DNA of 64,000 bases from Pseudocercospora fijiensis CIRAD86 (GCF_000340215.1 NW_006921536.1:5718283-5782282); one strand, 5' to 3'. Positions 44,301-56,368 are shown, numbered from the stretch's first letter. The notes: generated by a model not told the origin, from the letters alone. Program-made: numbers and translations.

Positions 44301-44376
44301 ATTAACTACTAGCTTTAGTATAGTATAGTCGACCGATTATAAGTACGAGTATATCTAAGTCTAATTCTAGAGATAG

Positions 44377-44656
44377 TAAAGGACGGAAACTAATACTACT
44401 ACTACTACTTATAGCAATAGTATAGGCTACCGAGGGTAATATAACCTATAGTAATATAGGCAGCTATGTTTAGCAAGATAGGATAACGAGACTGTCGCTT
44501 AGGCTAATAACTAGAGCCCTGTAACATAGGCATTGTAGAAGTGTGATATAAACAATGTACTATACGAGGTTAATAATCTATCTACTCTATAGAAGGAGGC
44601 CTCTTATATAGGCTCAAAACTAGCCTATAGGTATATAGGCCGGTTACTAGCTAATA
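44377..44656 (-). repeat. 3' LTR of element F
   Basis: 280 bp, matching 56369-56648. The inner neighbour on the plus strand is tccctccctttctt (44657-44670), i.e. the polypurine tract aagaaagggaggga on the minus strand. This fixes the element's orientation. Confidence 0.9.
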
Positions 44657-44670
44657 TCCCTCCCTTTCTT
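44657..44670 (-). other. Polypurine tract of element F
   Basis: aagaaagggaggga on the minus strand, all purine, abutting the 3' LTR. Expected primer for plus-strand DNA synthesis. Confidence 0.8.
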
Positions 44671-44765
44671 CGTGTCTAACTAGACACGTTTTATATTATG
44701 CGCGCTTAAAACAAACATATATGCATCCTTAGCGCTCTTAGCTAAGGCTATTCTTAGAACTCCGC

Positions 44766-44790
44766 AATAATACCCCCGGGGTAGTATTAA
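44766..44790. repeat. ORF-border palindrome 1 of element F (after ORF3)
   Basis: aataatacccccggggtagtattaa-type palindrome, located between the ORF3 stop (44844) and the polypurine tract. Confidence 0.85.
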
Positions 44791-44843
44791 TCCTAGATAC
44801 TATAATTATGCAAAAACAACTTCCTAAGCAATACTATATAGAC

Positions 44844-47582
44844 TTACTATTGCTTTAACGCGCCGTAATCCTTACTAGCAATAACCTTATCTGCTAGTCG
44901 GTTCTCGAAATCTCCTCCGTATACGTTAAAGCTATTAGCACCGAAGTACTATCCCTCGTAGAAAGCTTAATTAACGAGGAGGTTAGTAGCCTTTTCTGTC
45001 GTAGCTTTCTCCTAATCGTATAGATATTCCTTAAGTCCTTCGTTATTAAGCTAGAGGATCTATTTAACTTCGTTCTAAACAACGTAACTTAACTAAGGAA
45101 TTCTACTAACTAGGGCGTCGGAGATGTAGCCGAGGCCTTCGACTAAGATAGCCGTAGGGAAAGCGAATAGTACGAAGGAGTTAGAGGCTAGGAGGGCGGT
45201 TAGATTGCGGTATGCTTTAGCAACCTAAGAGACTATTAGGTTCTCGTAGCCCTTAACCTTAGTGCCGTTAATAACGCGAGAGTAGCCTAGGTTAATTAAT
45301 ATGCGGTTGCTCTTAGTCTTTAGATTACTATATAGTAGGTATAGTATCTAAATAGAGACCTCGCACTCCTTTAGAGGGTTAAGGATCTACTCCGCTTTAC
45401 GCCCCTTACTATTAGGCTAACTATCGAATATGTAGTCGAGGTCGTCGTCGGTAAGGTGCTTATTAGTAAGCTTGCCGATCTTGCTTAGTAGGACTAGGCT
45501 ACGAGCCTTAAGCTTCTCAACCTAGTTTATAAAGACCTCGGGCTAATATATACCTTCGACAATAGTAGAGTAGCTAGTCTTATCCTTAGATATAAGGCAG
45601 ACCTTAATGCGTAGGTAATTAGCACCCTCGCTAGCTACGAGCTTAACTATATCTTGTCCGAGACGAGTAGACTCCTTAGAAGGACAGTTTTCGTAAGTAC
45701 CGCTAACCTTAAAGAACTTAGTAGGCTTAGGGACGGAGATAAGCTCGTATACGTAATTAGGTCGAAGGGCGATAGCTAAGAGCTATAGGGTAGGGTACTA
45801 GCGGACGATTTAGTTACTTATACTATAAGTTTAAAGGGTATTGTAGCCTTCTTGCTTAGACTTAGGCATTATACGCATATACTAGAGGTATATTTTAAAC
45901 TCCTCCTATATTAGATCGATAAGGAAAGGAAGATATACTCCGCGAGGCTCTTATAACTAACTAAAGACTTAAGGGAAGATAGCGTTGCTAGTCTAGCGAA
46001 AGCGATCGAAGGAGGTGCCTTAGCTAAGAATGCCGGTAACGAACTTACTCTAGCGATCCGTTAGCGTAAGGGCGCGAGTAATAGTACTAGTAGGGTTAAA
46101 CGCGTAGAGTCCTAGAGATGTCGGGGCGGCAATAGGGCGTCTAAGAAACCAGTTAGTATAGGCCTAATCAGCCTTAAGGGCAGCGAAGGCGTCTTAATTA
46201 GGAACCTCGCGACTAATCTTTAATAGGCGACCGACGAGGACACTCGCCTTAGTACTAGCATAGAGACTACAGACCTTAGCGGCCTTCTTAACATAGTTAG
46301 TATATATAGAGAACGGCTCTTCTCCTAGCTTACTAAGGTCGTCGAGCTATTAATAGATAGAGAGGGCGGTAGGAGCTTCGCCTATTACGGCTTTAGGAAC
46401 TATATCGATCTTAGTAATAAGGTGCGTAATAGAGTCGCCTTTGTAAGAACTATAGATGTTCTTAGTTAATAGGATCGGCGAGAGCCCTCTATCTCTACGC
46501 TCGCTAAAGGAGCCTTCGGAGGAGACATCTTCTAGTAGTATATCTAGTATATTAATATCCGAGTTACTATAGTTAGTACTATAGTTAGTACTAGAAGGGG
46601 CGCTATACTTCTTAGTAGCCTTGCGGAGGGCCTAGCGAGTATACAATGCCTTCTTGCGCGCTGCTTCGGCCTTAGCGCGCTCGTCCTTAACTTCCTAAGG
46701 GACCTTATAGTTACGGGTCGAGCGACGGTCTTAAGCCTATATCTCCGTAGCGAGCGCGAGACTAGTAGCCGTATCGGCCTCTATTTCTAGGCGAAGAGCC
46801 TTACGTTTAAGGACATTAACGATAGGAGCCTCTTAACCTTTAATAATAAAACCTGCACTATTAATACGATAGCCCTTCTCTTTTAGTAGATCCTTAGTTG
46901 TCTATATGTTAAGATCGACCTAGACAATCGCATCGTAGTGCTTCTTCTAGTAGGCTGTCGTAAAGTCGTTAAGCGCAAAGGACAAGTTAAGTAACTGCTT
47001 ACCTACCTTCTTGCTAGCGGTAGATATACGATAGATTATAGTACGGGAAAGATACTCGGCGCCTTAACGACGGACCTTGTACTTGTTAACGAACGAAGAG
47101 ACCTACTTAGTACGCTCTTGTCTACCGTAGGCGAAGTTAATAAGGCTCTTAGGAAGACTGCTTAGTCCTCCCTAATGTTCGAAGGCCTAGTCGAGGGTCT
47201 TAAAGCGTAAACGAATCTAGATACCGGCCGTCTCGAGGCTATAGACGATAGGAAAGGCTTGTTCGATATCTATATCGTTAAGGACCTCGCGCTTAAAGAT
47301 ACGCTTACCGATAGACTAACGTAAGTTGTTTATACCGTACGTAACTAAGATAGTAGCCTTCTTAATGTTCCTATTAATAACGCGTAGTAGGGTACGAGCG
47401 TTCTAGATCTTCTCTTAAGGGTCTTTAAGGGCGGTAACGATCTAGAAGCAGTACTCGAGGCTAGTTATAGTAGCTAAGGCGCTATCGGAGGGGGCTTTAA
47501 TCGGGACTAGTACGCCTAGGTTTAGAGCTAGTAGGTTACTACTACTACTAGCGCCTAGCGGATTTAGGGCGCCGGAAGACAT
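44844..47582 (-). pseudogene. Third ORF of element F, 913 codons, function unknown
   Basis: From ATG at 47580-47582 to the TAA at 44844-44846 is exactly 2739 nt. Four internal anchor segments (near 46823, 45869, 45740 and the C-terminus) are all in the ATG's frame, so the frame shows only TAG/TAA nonsense changes and no shift. It begins MSSGALNPLGASSSSNLLAL. A central region is Lys/Arg/Glu/Ala-rich and looks helical (APIVNVLKRKALRLEIEAD, near 46800). Later parts include YVYELISVPKPTKFFKVSGT and NPLKECEVSI. I recognise no RT, integrase, protease, envelope, zinc-finger or chromodomain signature, and no obvious run of hydrophobic residues typical of an envelope membrane anchor. It lies between pol and the 3' LTR, where env or captured genes sit in other LTR elements. 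It may be a captured host gene or an unknown accessory protein. Confidence 0.7.
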
Positions 47583-48008
47583 CTTAGTCGACCGGAGCGG
47601 AAAGGAGTTAGTAACGAGCTTGTAAAAACGTTCGTAGCTTATTAATAATAATTAAAGGGTTTAAATAGAAGAGGGGGGGGAGGGGGGTAGGCGGTAGTAA
47701 GTTAGTTAGTATTCGAGTAGAAGAAAGGGCTTAGAAGGCTCGCCTTAAATAGGGTACGAAGGTAGCGTAGTCCGTATATTCCGGTAAAGCAAACGGATAA
47801 CGATTATATATAGACCCTAAAAAGTAAAGCTATATACGAGACTCCTTTATTAGTAGGGCGGCTAAAGTTTAATAATCGATCTAGCTAATTACTAGTAGCG
47901 ACTACGCGCCTTTGTTAACCTCTAGCTTTCGTAGATTCCCGCGCACTCGAAATATAACTAGTTAGTTCGAGTACCTAGTAGTAATCTATAGTAGTAAGGC
48001 TAGCGGGA

Positions 48009-48035
48009 CTAATAATACCCCTAGGGTAGTATTAG
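48009..48035. repeat. ORF-border palindrome 2 of element F
   Basis: ctaataatacccctagggta followed by gtattag: a 27-bp near-perfect palindrome in the pol-ORF3 spacer, 427 bp upstream of the ORF3 start. Confidence 0.88.
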
Positions 48036-48439
48036 CTTTTCTCTAGAGATGCTCGGCAACTAGGAGCAAATCGCCTAGGCCTAGCGCAGCTTATATTAGC
48101 CTATAGCACTATCGTTATAGATGCAGCATTACCTTTTATAGTAGTAGGTATATAAACGTAGCCCGTACGTTCTTCTTTCTTCTAGACACTAAGCTTAGCG
48201 GCCTAAGGTCCCTATTCTTAGAGGCTATAGACCTAGGTTACTACGTCTATCTAAGAGCTAGGAAGGGAGAGGGATCCTCCCTTTCTTAGTATCCTACGTA
48301 ACTAATACTAATTAGGGTAGGAACAATCTTCTCTAGCGGAGTATCTTATTATCGTTGCTACCTAAGGGCGGTTGCTAGAGACTAGGAATCTAGAGGGAAG
48401 TAGTTCTAGAAGGGTAGAGGGGTTAGGTTCGGCTATCTT

Positions 48440-48468
48440 CCTAATACTACCCCCGGGGTAGCATTAGG
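48440..48468. repeat. ORF-border palindrome 3 of element F
   Basis: cctaatactacccccggggt followed by agcattagg: a 29-bp near-perfect palindrome, about 270 bp after the pol stop. Confidence 0.88.
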
Positions 48469-48733
48469 AAACTACGCCTCGTATAGTTCTATCTAAGGAA
48501 ACAAGAGCGAAGGAATAAAGTTATAGCAACATTAATCGAAGGTAAAGGCAAAAGCAAAAGACAATAATAGGATAAACTAAAAGTAACAAACGAGAGCGTA
48601 AACATTAGTAGGAATAGACAATAGGTAAGGACTAAAGGTATAGGGCGGTACTATATTAATAGCGCGGAGAACGATCGATAAGAGTAAGGAAGCAACGTAG
48701 TAGAGGCAGGTAGAGGCAAGGAAGAGTAAGCAA

Positions 48734-51700
48734 TTATTTAGTCTCGGGATCTAGCTATAATTCTAGGCGGTCTTCGTCGCTAGACTAGTTAGGTTCCTCG
48801 GAGTTAGAGTTAGATAGCTAGAAGTCTAGTTTACTATTAGAATCGGAATCAATATCGGAAACGCTCTATATATAGTTAATCCGTATATAACCCTCCCTCT
48901 ATTCTTAAGTTATTCCTAATAGCTTACTAAGACGAATCTAGGGATAGGCATAGTTCTTAGGCAGAATAGGATCTATAATAGCGGTAGGATCCTCCTCCCG
49001 ATAGGCATCTAAGGACGGTAGAGGGTCTATAGAGGCACTAACTTCCTCCTTAGTCGGCGGAGGGCGGGTAGGTTCGCGTAACTTAACGATCTTCTTTAGA
49101 TTAGCCTAAGGGTAAGAGTGCTTTAAGGTAGCACTATCTAGCTCCTAAAGAAGGTATACGGAACCCGAGTAAAGGACCTCCTTTACTCTATAAGGACCCT
49201 TCTACTTAAAGGCTAGCTTATAGGAGTAACTATACTCTAGTTCGGACCGGTATAGAAGGACTATATCGCTAACCTTTAGAGGCTCCTAATTAATAGCATT
49301 ATAGTTATTAAAATACTACTTAGCCTCTTCCCGAAGCCGACGCTGTCGAGTAAGACCCTCTTAAGAAGTCGTAGTTATATCCTTAAGAGCCTTAGCCCGT
49401 AGGGTAAGAAGATCTACCCTAGTACGAATAGACCCCTAATCGTAAACGCCGTATATACGGTAGGACAATTTAATAGGAAGAACGGCGTCCCTCCTAATTA
49501 TAAGTTCCGCTAGTATAAGTCTAGTCGTATCGACAATAGTAGTTCGGTCCGCCTAGAGAAGGGCTAGGACGCGGGTAGAAATAGGAACTAATCTGTCGCT
49601 ACTATTAGTTATCTTAGACAGGGCATTAATTAACGACCGATAGCCGCGCTTAATAATAGTATTCGACTAGGGATAGTACGGGGAGATACGAACGTTCTTA
49701 GCCCTATATAAAACAAGTAGCGCTTAAACCTCCTTAGCTATATTGTTCGTAGCGTTGTCTAAGATAACCTCGTAAGGTGTTCCCTAGCGGTAAAACAGAT
49801 CCTTAAATAGGAAGGTAGCTATATTACAGGCATTAATAGTACCGCAACCCTTATAGAAATAATAGGCCTCCGGCTATCGAGAAAGACCCTCTCGAATAAT
49901 ATATAGGCTATTATTACGGCTAAGATAGACCCTATCGCTATACTACCGCTCCCTAACTAACTAGGTAGTAGGGATACGTAGCTCTCTTAGACGCCGGTAG
50001 CTGTTCCTAAAGTTGCACTTAGGATAGCTCTTATAGTAGCGGGAGACATTAGCCTATACGCCGTCCTACTAGTAGCGTCGACGAAGGATATTAAAGGTGC
50101 CCTCCGCCGCCCGGTAGCCGAGCTTATCGTAAACGGAACGAAGGATTTCTTATCGGGCTACTAGATCGTTAATAATACGCTAGAGCGGTATATTAATTAT
50201 AGCCTGTCGCTAAAGAATGCGATCTTTAATAAGGAACCTCCGAGAATAGCGAATAATACGACGGTATTAACTCCTTAATAGACTAGGAGCTCTCTTCGTA
50301 TAGGTAAGGAAGTAGGCGATATTATAGGAATCGTCGGAGTAGACCCTATTAAGGATATTATCCCTATCTAGTTCGCCCGCCTTAGTATCGTCCTAGTCCT
50401 CGCTGTTAGTAGTAGGGTCTTCGTTAGGCTAGTTACTAGGTTAGTCGTCGGTAGTAGACCTAGTAATTACCGGCATAGCGTTAATATAGAAGGCAGTAAA
50501 GAAGGTACGGTTAATAACCGCGTCGATATCCTCTTCTTCTATTATCTCGGCGATGTCTTCTTCTATAGTAGGCTTTCTAGAGAGGCTATCCGGTCTAGTG
50601 TGCTTCTTACTAGGAACATAGAAGACGTCGAAATTAAACAAATAGATCTAGGCAACCTACCGAGCTATCGTAGAGTTAGGTAGGTTAGAGGCTATACGGT
50701 TAAGTTAATAGACTAGCGTCTAAGCGTCGACTTCTAGGCGAAAGAACACTCTAAAGAGCTAAGGTCGGAACTTCTTAAGAGCCTTGTAGACACTAAGGCA
50801 CTCTCGCTTGCTAGTATCGTATCGGGCCTCGATAGGTTTCTATAGACTAGACTCGTACCGGATAGGGTAACGTAAGGAGGGCTCCTTACGATTATACTAT
50901 ATTAGTATCTCGCCGTAGCCTTCCCCGCTCGAGTTAATAGCAACAATTAGTAGACCTACGCCTTCCGAGTAGTCGATAGAGGTAAGCGTAGGCGCGCTAA
51001 TAAGTGCCTTAGTAACCTTGTCCTTAGCGGCTTAGTAAACGGAGGTCTATTTAAACTCTACATCCTTCTTAAGTAAGGCGTATAGAGGCTTGTATACTAA
51101 CGCAAAGTTTTCGACCTAGATACGGAAGTAGGAGACTACTCTAAGCTAGATCCGGATATCTTTCTAATAGGTAGGGTCGGGCTAGGACACAATCTTTAGG
51201 ACCTATGCATTGTTAGGATAGCGGCCGTTCTTATTAGTTACAAACCCGATAATATTTATTCGCTTATATAGGAGCTAGAGCTTCTCCCTATATACCGTTA
51301 GGTTAGCTCGCTCTAGGTCGTAGAGGATACTATCGAGGTTCTAAATGTGTTTAAGAAAGAACCTGCGGATGCTAGGCTCTACTTCTTTATTATCGTACCT
51401 AGTTTTAGGGCCCTTAATACCGATATCGTCGAGGAAAGGCATCGCTACGTAGGAGATATAGGCCGCGAGGACTTGGTTTATAATGCGAACGAACTAGGCT
51501 ACGGAGTTAGTTGCCCCTTAGGGAAGGGTAGTTTATCTATATAGCCTAAGAGGTGTCTCGAAACTAGTAAGGTCCCGGCTATTAGGGTAGAGAGGTATCT
51601 AGTCGTAGCCCGAGAATATATTAACTAGCGAGGCTACTATACAGTTAGTAAAGGCTTCTAAGAACCTATTAGTCTCCGGAGGAAGATTAGTATCTCTAAT

Positions 51701-52445
51701 CGTAACTGCATTAAACTTCTATATAGCGTTAATTAGCCGATACTTCTTTAGCTCCCTTAGAGCTATCTTCTTCTAAACTAGGAAGTATAGATTGCGATAC
51801 GAGGCATAGGAAGGCTCTAAGGTACTAGCCTTCATACGCTGCCGTATTATGTCCTTAACTATACCTCTTAGGCTTAGGTTTAGCTTAAACCCTAAGTAAG
51901 CCTAAGGCTTATACTCGATCGTTCGGATCCTCTATAGAGGGGCAACCTCCGGGTTAATCCTGCCTAGATACGTAAAGTTATATACTAATACGGCTTCGCG
52001 GTTGTATAGAAGCTCGTATAGCAAATCTAGTTCAAGATCCGAAAGCTCGATGCTAGGTTTAATATTCGCTAGTCTCTCCGGCGTTAGCCTCGATCCCTTA
52101 GGAATAGCGGAGAACTTTTTAGTAATATACCTCTAGTCGTATAGACTATCCCTAGGTATTAATATCGCTTCGCGGTTAAGGTACTTTTATCGCTAGTTAG
52201 GATTCCCGCTAGGATTAGACCTATCGGTTATATATACGCTGCCTTTTACGGGCTTAATCTTGTTAGCTACCCTCTTATATAGGGTATATACACTAACCGC
52301 TCGTAATACCCGAGCCCTCTCTCTTTAACGTTAGGCCCGGAGATTAGCGTAATAGAACAGCGCGTAAACTTTATTAGAAGTCTCCTTAAGTCGGTAGGTA
52401 TATAGCTAGTAATCCTAATTTATAATTCCGGCGAAAACGTTAGAT
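48734..52445 (-). pseudogene. Element F pol (RT, RNase H, integrase), RIP-broken
   Basis: The minus-strand frame runs without shift between checked anchors at 51817, 50641 and the stop at 48734-48736. RT (about 51350-51900): LEPSYASYRNLYFLV, KKYRLINAI, KFNAVTIRDTNLPPE and LVNIFSGYD. This is the pattern of a Ty3/gypsy clade whose RT reads FNAVTIRD-LPP rather than the chromovirus form. RNase H end: FDVFYVPSKKHTRPDSLSRK (about 50580-50635). The integrase zinc-binding and catalytic regions lie at about 49400-50250. The C-terminus is acidic and Ser/Asn-rich (SDIDSDSNSKLDF, near 48835-48865). No chromodomain was found. Confidence 0.85.
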
Positions 52446-52447
52446 TC

Positions 52448-52474
52448 CTAATAATACCCCCGGGGTAGTATTAG
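52448..52474. repeat. ORF-border palindrome 4 of element F (between gag-protease and pol)
   Basis: ctaataatacccccggggta followed by gtattag. Lies between the end of the gag-protease frame (about 52490) and the start of the pol region. Confidence 0.88.
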
Positions 52475-52489
52475 CTCGGCGCTCTAATT

Positions 52490-55400
52490 AGTTAGTTCGG
52501 ATTCGGGCTCGGGTAGATCCGCTTCCGGCGGCGATACCTACGATAGTATTATTACCGAGATTCGTATACTAGGTTGTCGTTACCGTATTGTTATACTCGC
52601 TATCGCTTCGAGCATTCGCCTCCTTAGTATAGAGCCTAGAAACTTGCCTTAACGTACGGAGCGGCGCACCTCTAGATATAACCTATTTAAGCTATACTAA
52701 CTTATAGCGCAGATTGCCGGTCTTATAACCGCGCTATAGCGTTTCCCGAAGAGCGCTTAGAAGCAGTAAGGATATCCTCGTAGGACTTGTAGCTAGTGTT
52801 TCTAATATAACTAGTAAATACGACTCGATTACCCTTTTAGTTAGCGATAGTTCCTTCCTAGGAGCTATCGTCGCAGTTGCGCTAGACACCCCGGGTTATA
52901 CGAGACTATAGACGACCTAGAATAATTAGCGTGTTCGGCTTAGCGGCAATCTAGAAGGTAAAGGAAAAGTATATACTAAAGGCGTCTACTATAACATTGT
53001 AGTAGGCACCTAATAGCGCAACCTCCCTATTTACTCCCTATATACTAAGGGAAATATCTCTATTTATTAGTAGTCGGAGCTGTTTAGCCTAGCGCTTACT
53101 TATAATAAGTGACTCTAAACCGTTATTAAGCATTGCTAGTAACTACTAACTATAGCTTCCGATAGTAACTTAAATATAGATAGCGGGAACGATAGTAAAG
53201 GAACGGGTAACTGCGGAAAGGTCTATATTATTAGGGATAGAGTAAAGTTCCTTAGGTCGAGGAGGTCCTACTCGACCGATTTGTTAGCTAGTAAATCGGA
53301 CAGCCTTAATAGAAACTAAAACCGAAGTAGGGTCGGTATTATTATTATCCCCTCGGCCTATCTCCTTAATCCCCTCTTCGTTAGCATTATCGATAGTCTC
53401 CTAGCTCTCGTAGGTTACTAATTCGCCTTCTACTAACTCTTAGGCCCCTAAAAATTTAGGAAGGAACTATAGGGAAGAGACGTTAATATAGTCCTCTCGC
53501 CCCTATTTGCGTCGAAGGGCTACAAGGTCTTTTATAAAGGTAGTATCGTTAGGAATCCGGCTCTAGAACAGGTTAGTAGGCAAACCGTATGCTAGAAGCT
53601 CCCCTATAGACACGTTAGACTTAAGGTCTAGGAACTATAAAGCCTAGAAGAGAGCATTTGCCTTTATATCGTAAGAGTTAGTAGGCCCGGCACTATACTT
53701 CTTTATGTACCTATTAAAGCGAAAGCTCTTTAGGTCGGCTGACTTTCGTTTATAGGCCGGCGGGTTAGCTAGGCCTAGGGTACTACTAAGGTCGGTAGTA
53801 GCATCCTCTATATCGATATCTAGAGTCTCTAGGACCTCCGGAGTAGCTATACTAGCTCGGGTTGTACGGTCTTTAGCTATCTAGAGTGTCTTAGTCTTAG
53901 CGACTGATTCTCGCTGTTTCTTAGCCTTATTAGCTGCCTACTTCTTAAGTATCCTAGTAGGGGCTGCCGTACTAGGGCGGGTAGGGTTCTAAGGGCTCTT
54001 ACCCTTACCCTAGGACTAGGTTTAGGACGACTAAGTTTAGGACCTTATAGCAGCGTAGATATCTATACTGTTCTTAGTAACCGCGTAAACATTAGTAACT
54101 GCGTCCGGGTCCTAAGATACAAAGTTAACTTTAATAGGCTTAGTAGTACTATTACTACTCCGCTCCTTAACCTGTTTTGCCCTAACCTTCTAAGTTTCTC
54201 GTTTAGCAATAGCGGCGAGGGTACTATTTCTAGTGTCCTTAAACTCGATCTTGCTACTATACTTCTTCTCTAAAAGACTCCTAAGTTAAGGTAGCTTCGG
54301 AGCTCTGCGATCCTACTCGAAGTTAATCTTGTCGCCGGTGTCGGTATAGTAGAACCGACTATTTACTTATATAACGAGCTTCCTCTTAAGAAGCTCTTTC
54401 TAGATAGGGCAGTCTAATTAAACATGTTTAAAACCGCCGTACATCTAGCACTTGCTATCTAAGTTAGAATAGATCTTCCGTATAGTATAGACGTCTACTA
54501 AAGGGGCCTTAGGGTAGTTAGGATCGGAGATCTAGTAGACCGGTAGTACATCCTTTAGTATACTAGTATTAATAGCCTCCCTAACTCGCTATAGTACTTT
54601 CGTATTAAGGTTAAGCTAGGCTAGGGACTTAGCTAAGTCCGTAACGTCCTAAGAGTACTTAGTAATAGTAGGAGTTATAGTCTTAGGACCGCTCTACGAC
54701 TTAGGAAGGAACTTAGGTCCTCTGCTTCTTAAGGCATCGCTCTTTACCTAAGCTAGGTTATTCCTGTCTTCGCCGTAAATAAACTTCTTCGCATCGGCGG
54801 AGCTATTAATATCGTCCTTAACAGCCTCTAGGACCTCTTTATACTTTCTAAAGGTCTCGGGATTGGCTTCGCTAAGCTTGTAGCGACGGAAGACACGCTT
54901 AGCCGTAGACTACGGCAACCCTTTAAGGAGTAGCCTCGTTCTCTAAGAATTCTCGAGGTCCTACTAGTTAATGCCGTCCGCTAACTTAACAAACTCGCGG
55001 ACGTACTCCTTTAGGTCGTTATCTTCGGTACGCCTCTCTATATAGAGGTTCTCGAGCTACGTACGACTGCCTTTAATACGACGGCTATCGCGATCCCGAT
55101 ACTCCCTTATAAAGGCCTGCTTAAAGACCTCCTAGTCGGTATTAGACTTGTCGTCCTTTTCTAGGTAGCTAACTAGGGTTCTAAGGGTTCGGTAAAGCTT
55201 AGTAATAGTAGTCCTCGTAAGGGACCGGACCTTATACTAGTCCGACTCCTCTTCGAGTCCGTACTCGGTTAAGTTGTCCTTAAAGCGTTCTACGTGCGCC
55301 GTAGCGTTCTACCCTTCGAACAAAGGGTTCCTACTACTTCCCGGCTCTAGCGGGCGACGCCTATTCTAACGGAGAAGGTTAGTTTACCCTTGAATTATCT

Positions 55401-55600
55401 TTATAACGACATTATAGAGGGCCTCGGGCGTAGAAGGCTCGACAGCCCCTAGTTCGATAGCGCTTATAACAACTGGTCGTCGCCTGATTTCTTCGTTAAT
55501 AGGGTCTAGTAGGTTATTAGATTCCGAAGATTCCGCTAATTCGTAATGCTCGCTTTCGCTAGAGCTTATTCGATTGTTATAAAGTAGTTAAAATGAAATG
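52490..55600 (-). pseudogene. Element F gag-protease, RIP-broken
   Basis: One minus-strand frame runs through anchors at 55560 and 53775. N-terminus about 55580 (SSSESEHYELAESSE), then a retrotransposon gag capsid region (about 54880-55330: ERFKDNLTEYGLEEE, LYIERRTEDNDLKEYVREF). A C-terminal half follows with Pro/Lys/Thr-rich linkers (about 53900-54250). A protease-like block (about 52880-53130) has LNNGLE where DSGAE-type is expected and ILGRL later. Gag and protease share a frame, while RT starts in another frame after a palindrome, unlike the -1 gag/pol arrangement of the chromoviruses here. The capsid and protease calls rest on pattern recognition. Confidence 0.7.
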
Positions 55601-55688
55601 CTATAGGAAAGTGTTTTTAGTGTATGTTATAGGTTTAGTTTGTTTCGATGTTGCTATACGAGAAAATAGTATGCTAGGCTGTTTTCTT

Positions 55689-55715
55689 CTAATATTACCC
55701 CTAGGGTAGTATTAG
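55689..55715. repeat. ORF-border palindrome 5 of element F (upstream of gag)
   Basis: ctaatattacccctagggta followed by gtattag, about 100 bp upstream of the gag reading frame on the minus strand. Confidence 0.88.
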
Positions 55716-55723
55716 AATTTGGC

Positions 55724-55754
55724 CTCCTAGGGGTCGCCTAGACACCCCTAGGAG
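55724..55754. repeat. Perfect 11-bp stem-loop in the element F leader
   Basis: ctcctaggggt and acccctaggag flank a 9-nt loop (cgcctagac). It sits 8 bp from the palindrome at 55689-55715 in the untranslated leader of the element's RNA. Confidence 0.85.
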
Positions 55755-56350
55755 CTAAGTTTAGTATTAGACGAAAGCCGCTCGGAGGGAGAGACTGCAA
55801 TCTCTATTTACACCTAGATCTTAGAAACTAGCTTGTATCTCCTTTAGCTAGGCGAGAGGGGGGGCGGGGACCTTCTTTTTTCTAGTAGAAGGCTAAGTAC
55901 TATCCGAACGAGGTAGCGAATCCCGAAACAGTCTACCCGGTTAATAGAGGAACTGTCTAGGCATCCGACCTGTAATCTAGAAATTGCTATCGTATAGATA
56001 GTCTTAGCAAACTAAGTAAGGCCGATAGGTAATTAGTCTATCTCCTCCTTAGGCGGGGCTTATCTCGAGTAAGCGGTACTAAATAGGTCTTCGACCCGGA
56101 GCCGAGTCCTTAGAAGCTAGCTATAGTTATAGACTAGGCCCTAAGCTATAATAGTCCTAAGGGTTTGTAGCTTTTCGGGGTTAAAGCGATGCCCTCGTTA
56201 AGAGGTTTCTCTGCTTGTCGTAACGGCCCCTTAAGATACTTCGGTATCGTCCGTATCGTAGGCTCTTATTATACCCTCGCTTCGGTTATAGCTATTCGTG
56301 CCTAGAGACTACCTTTAACACACCCGAACCTGTTAGATATAAAGAGATAG
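55755..56350 (-). other. Element F 5' leader
   Basis: About 600 bp between the primer-binding site and the first palindrome/hairpin group. No reading frame is seen. GC content is higher than the coding parts and some CpA/TpG remain. Confidence 0.5.
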
Positions 56351-56368
56351 CCCTACCTTCGGCTCTAA
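56351..56368 (-). other. Primer-binding site of element F
   Basis: On the minus strand ttagagccgaaggtaggg follows the LTR end. Its position fits a primer-binding site; the tRNA was not identified. Confidence 0.5.

Larger units (their letters stand above)
42431..44372. pseudogene. Repeat-rich degenerate coding-like remnant
   Basis: After about 42700 the plus strand gives a charged segment (KEKERKKKAERTARK, about 42746-42791), then low-complexity sequence, a 30-bp minisatellite and three long repeats. Both repeat periods could preserve a reading frame, which suggests a repetitive protein gene ruined by RIP. No family is recognised and the frame is not certain. Confidence 0.35.
47583..48733 (-). 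other. Spacer between pol and ORF3 in element F
   Basis: 1.15 kb with no gene seen. It contains two copies of the ORF-border palindrome (48009-48035 and 48440-48468) and a G-rich run on the plus strand near 47674-47691, i.e. a C-rich tract in the element's RNA. Confidence 0.6.

Noticed and set aside
44894..45082. Minus-strand open frame of 62 codons near the end of element F
   Set aside because: It is an alternative frame of ORF3. The frame continuous with the ATG at 47582 explains this stretch better.
51347..51544. Plus-strand open frame of 65 codons
   Set aside because: Lies antisense to the RT/RNase H region of element F, where the minus strand carries recognisable pol blocks.
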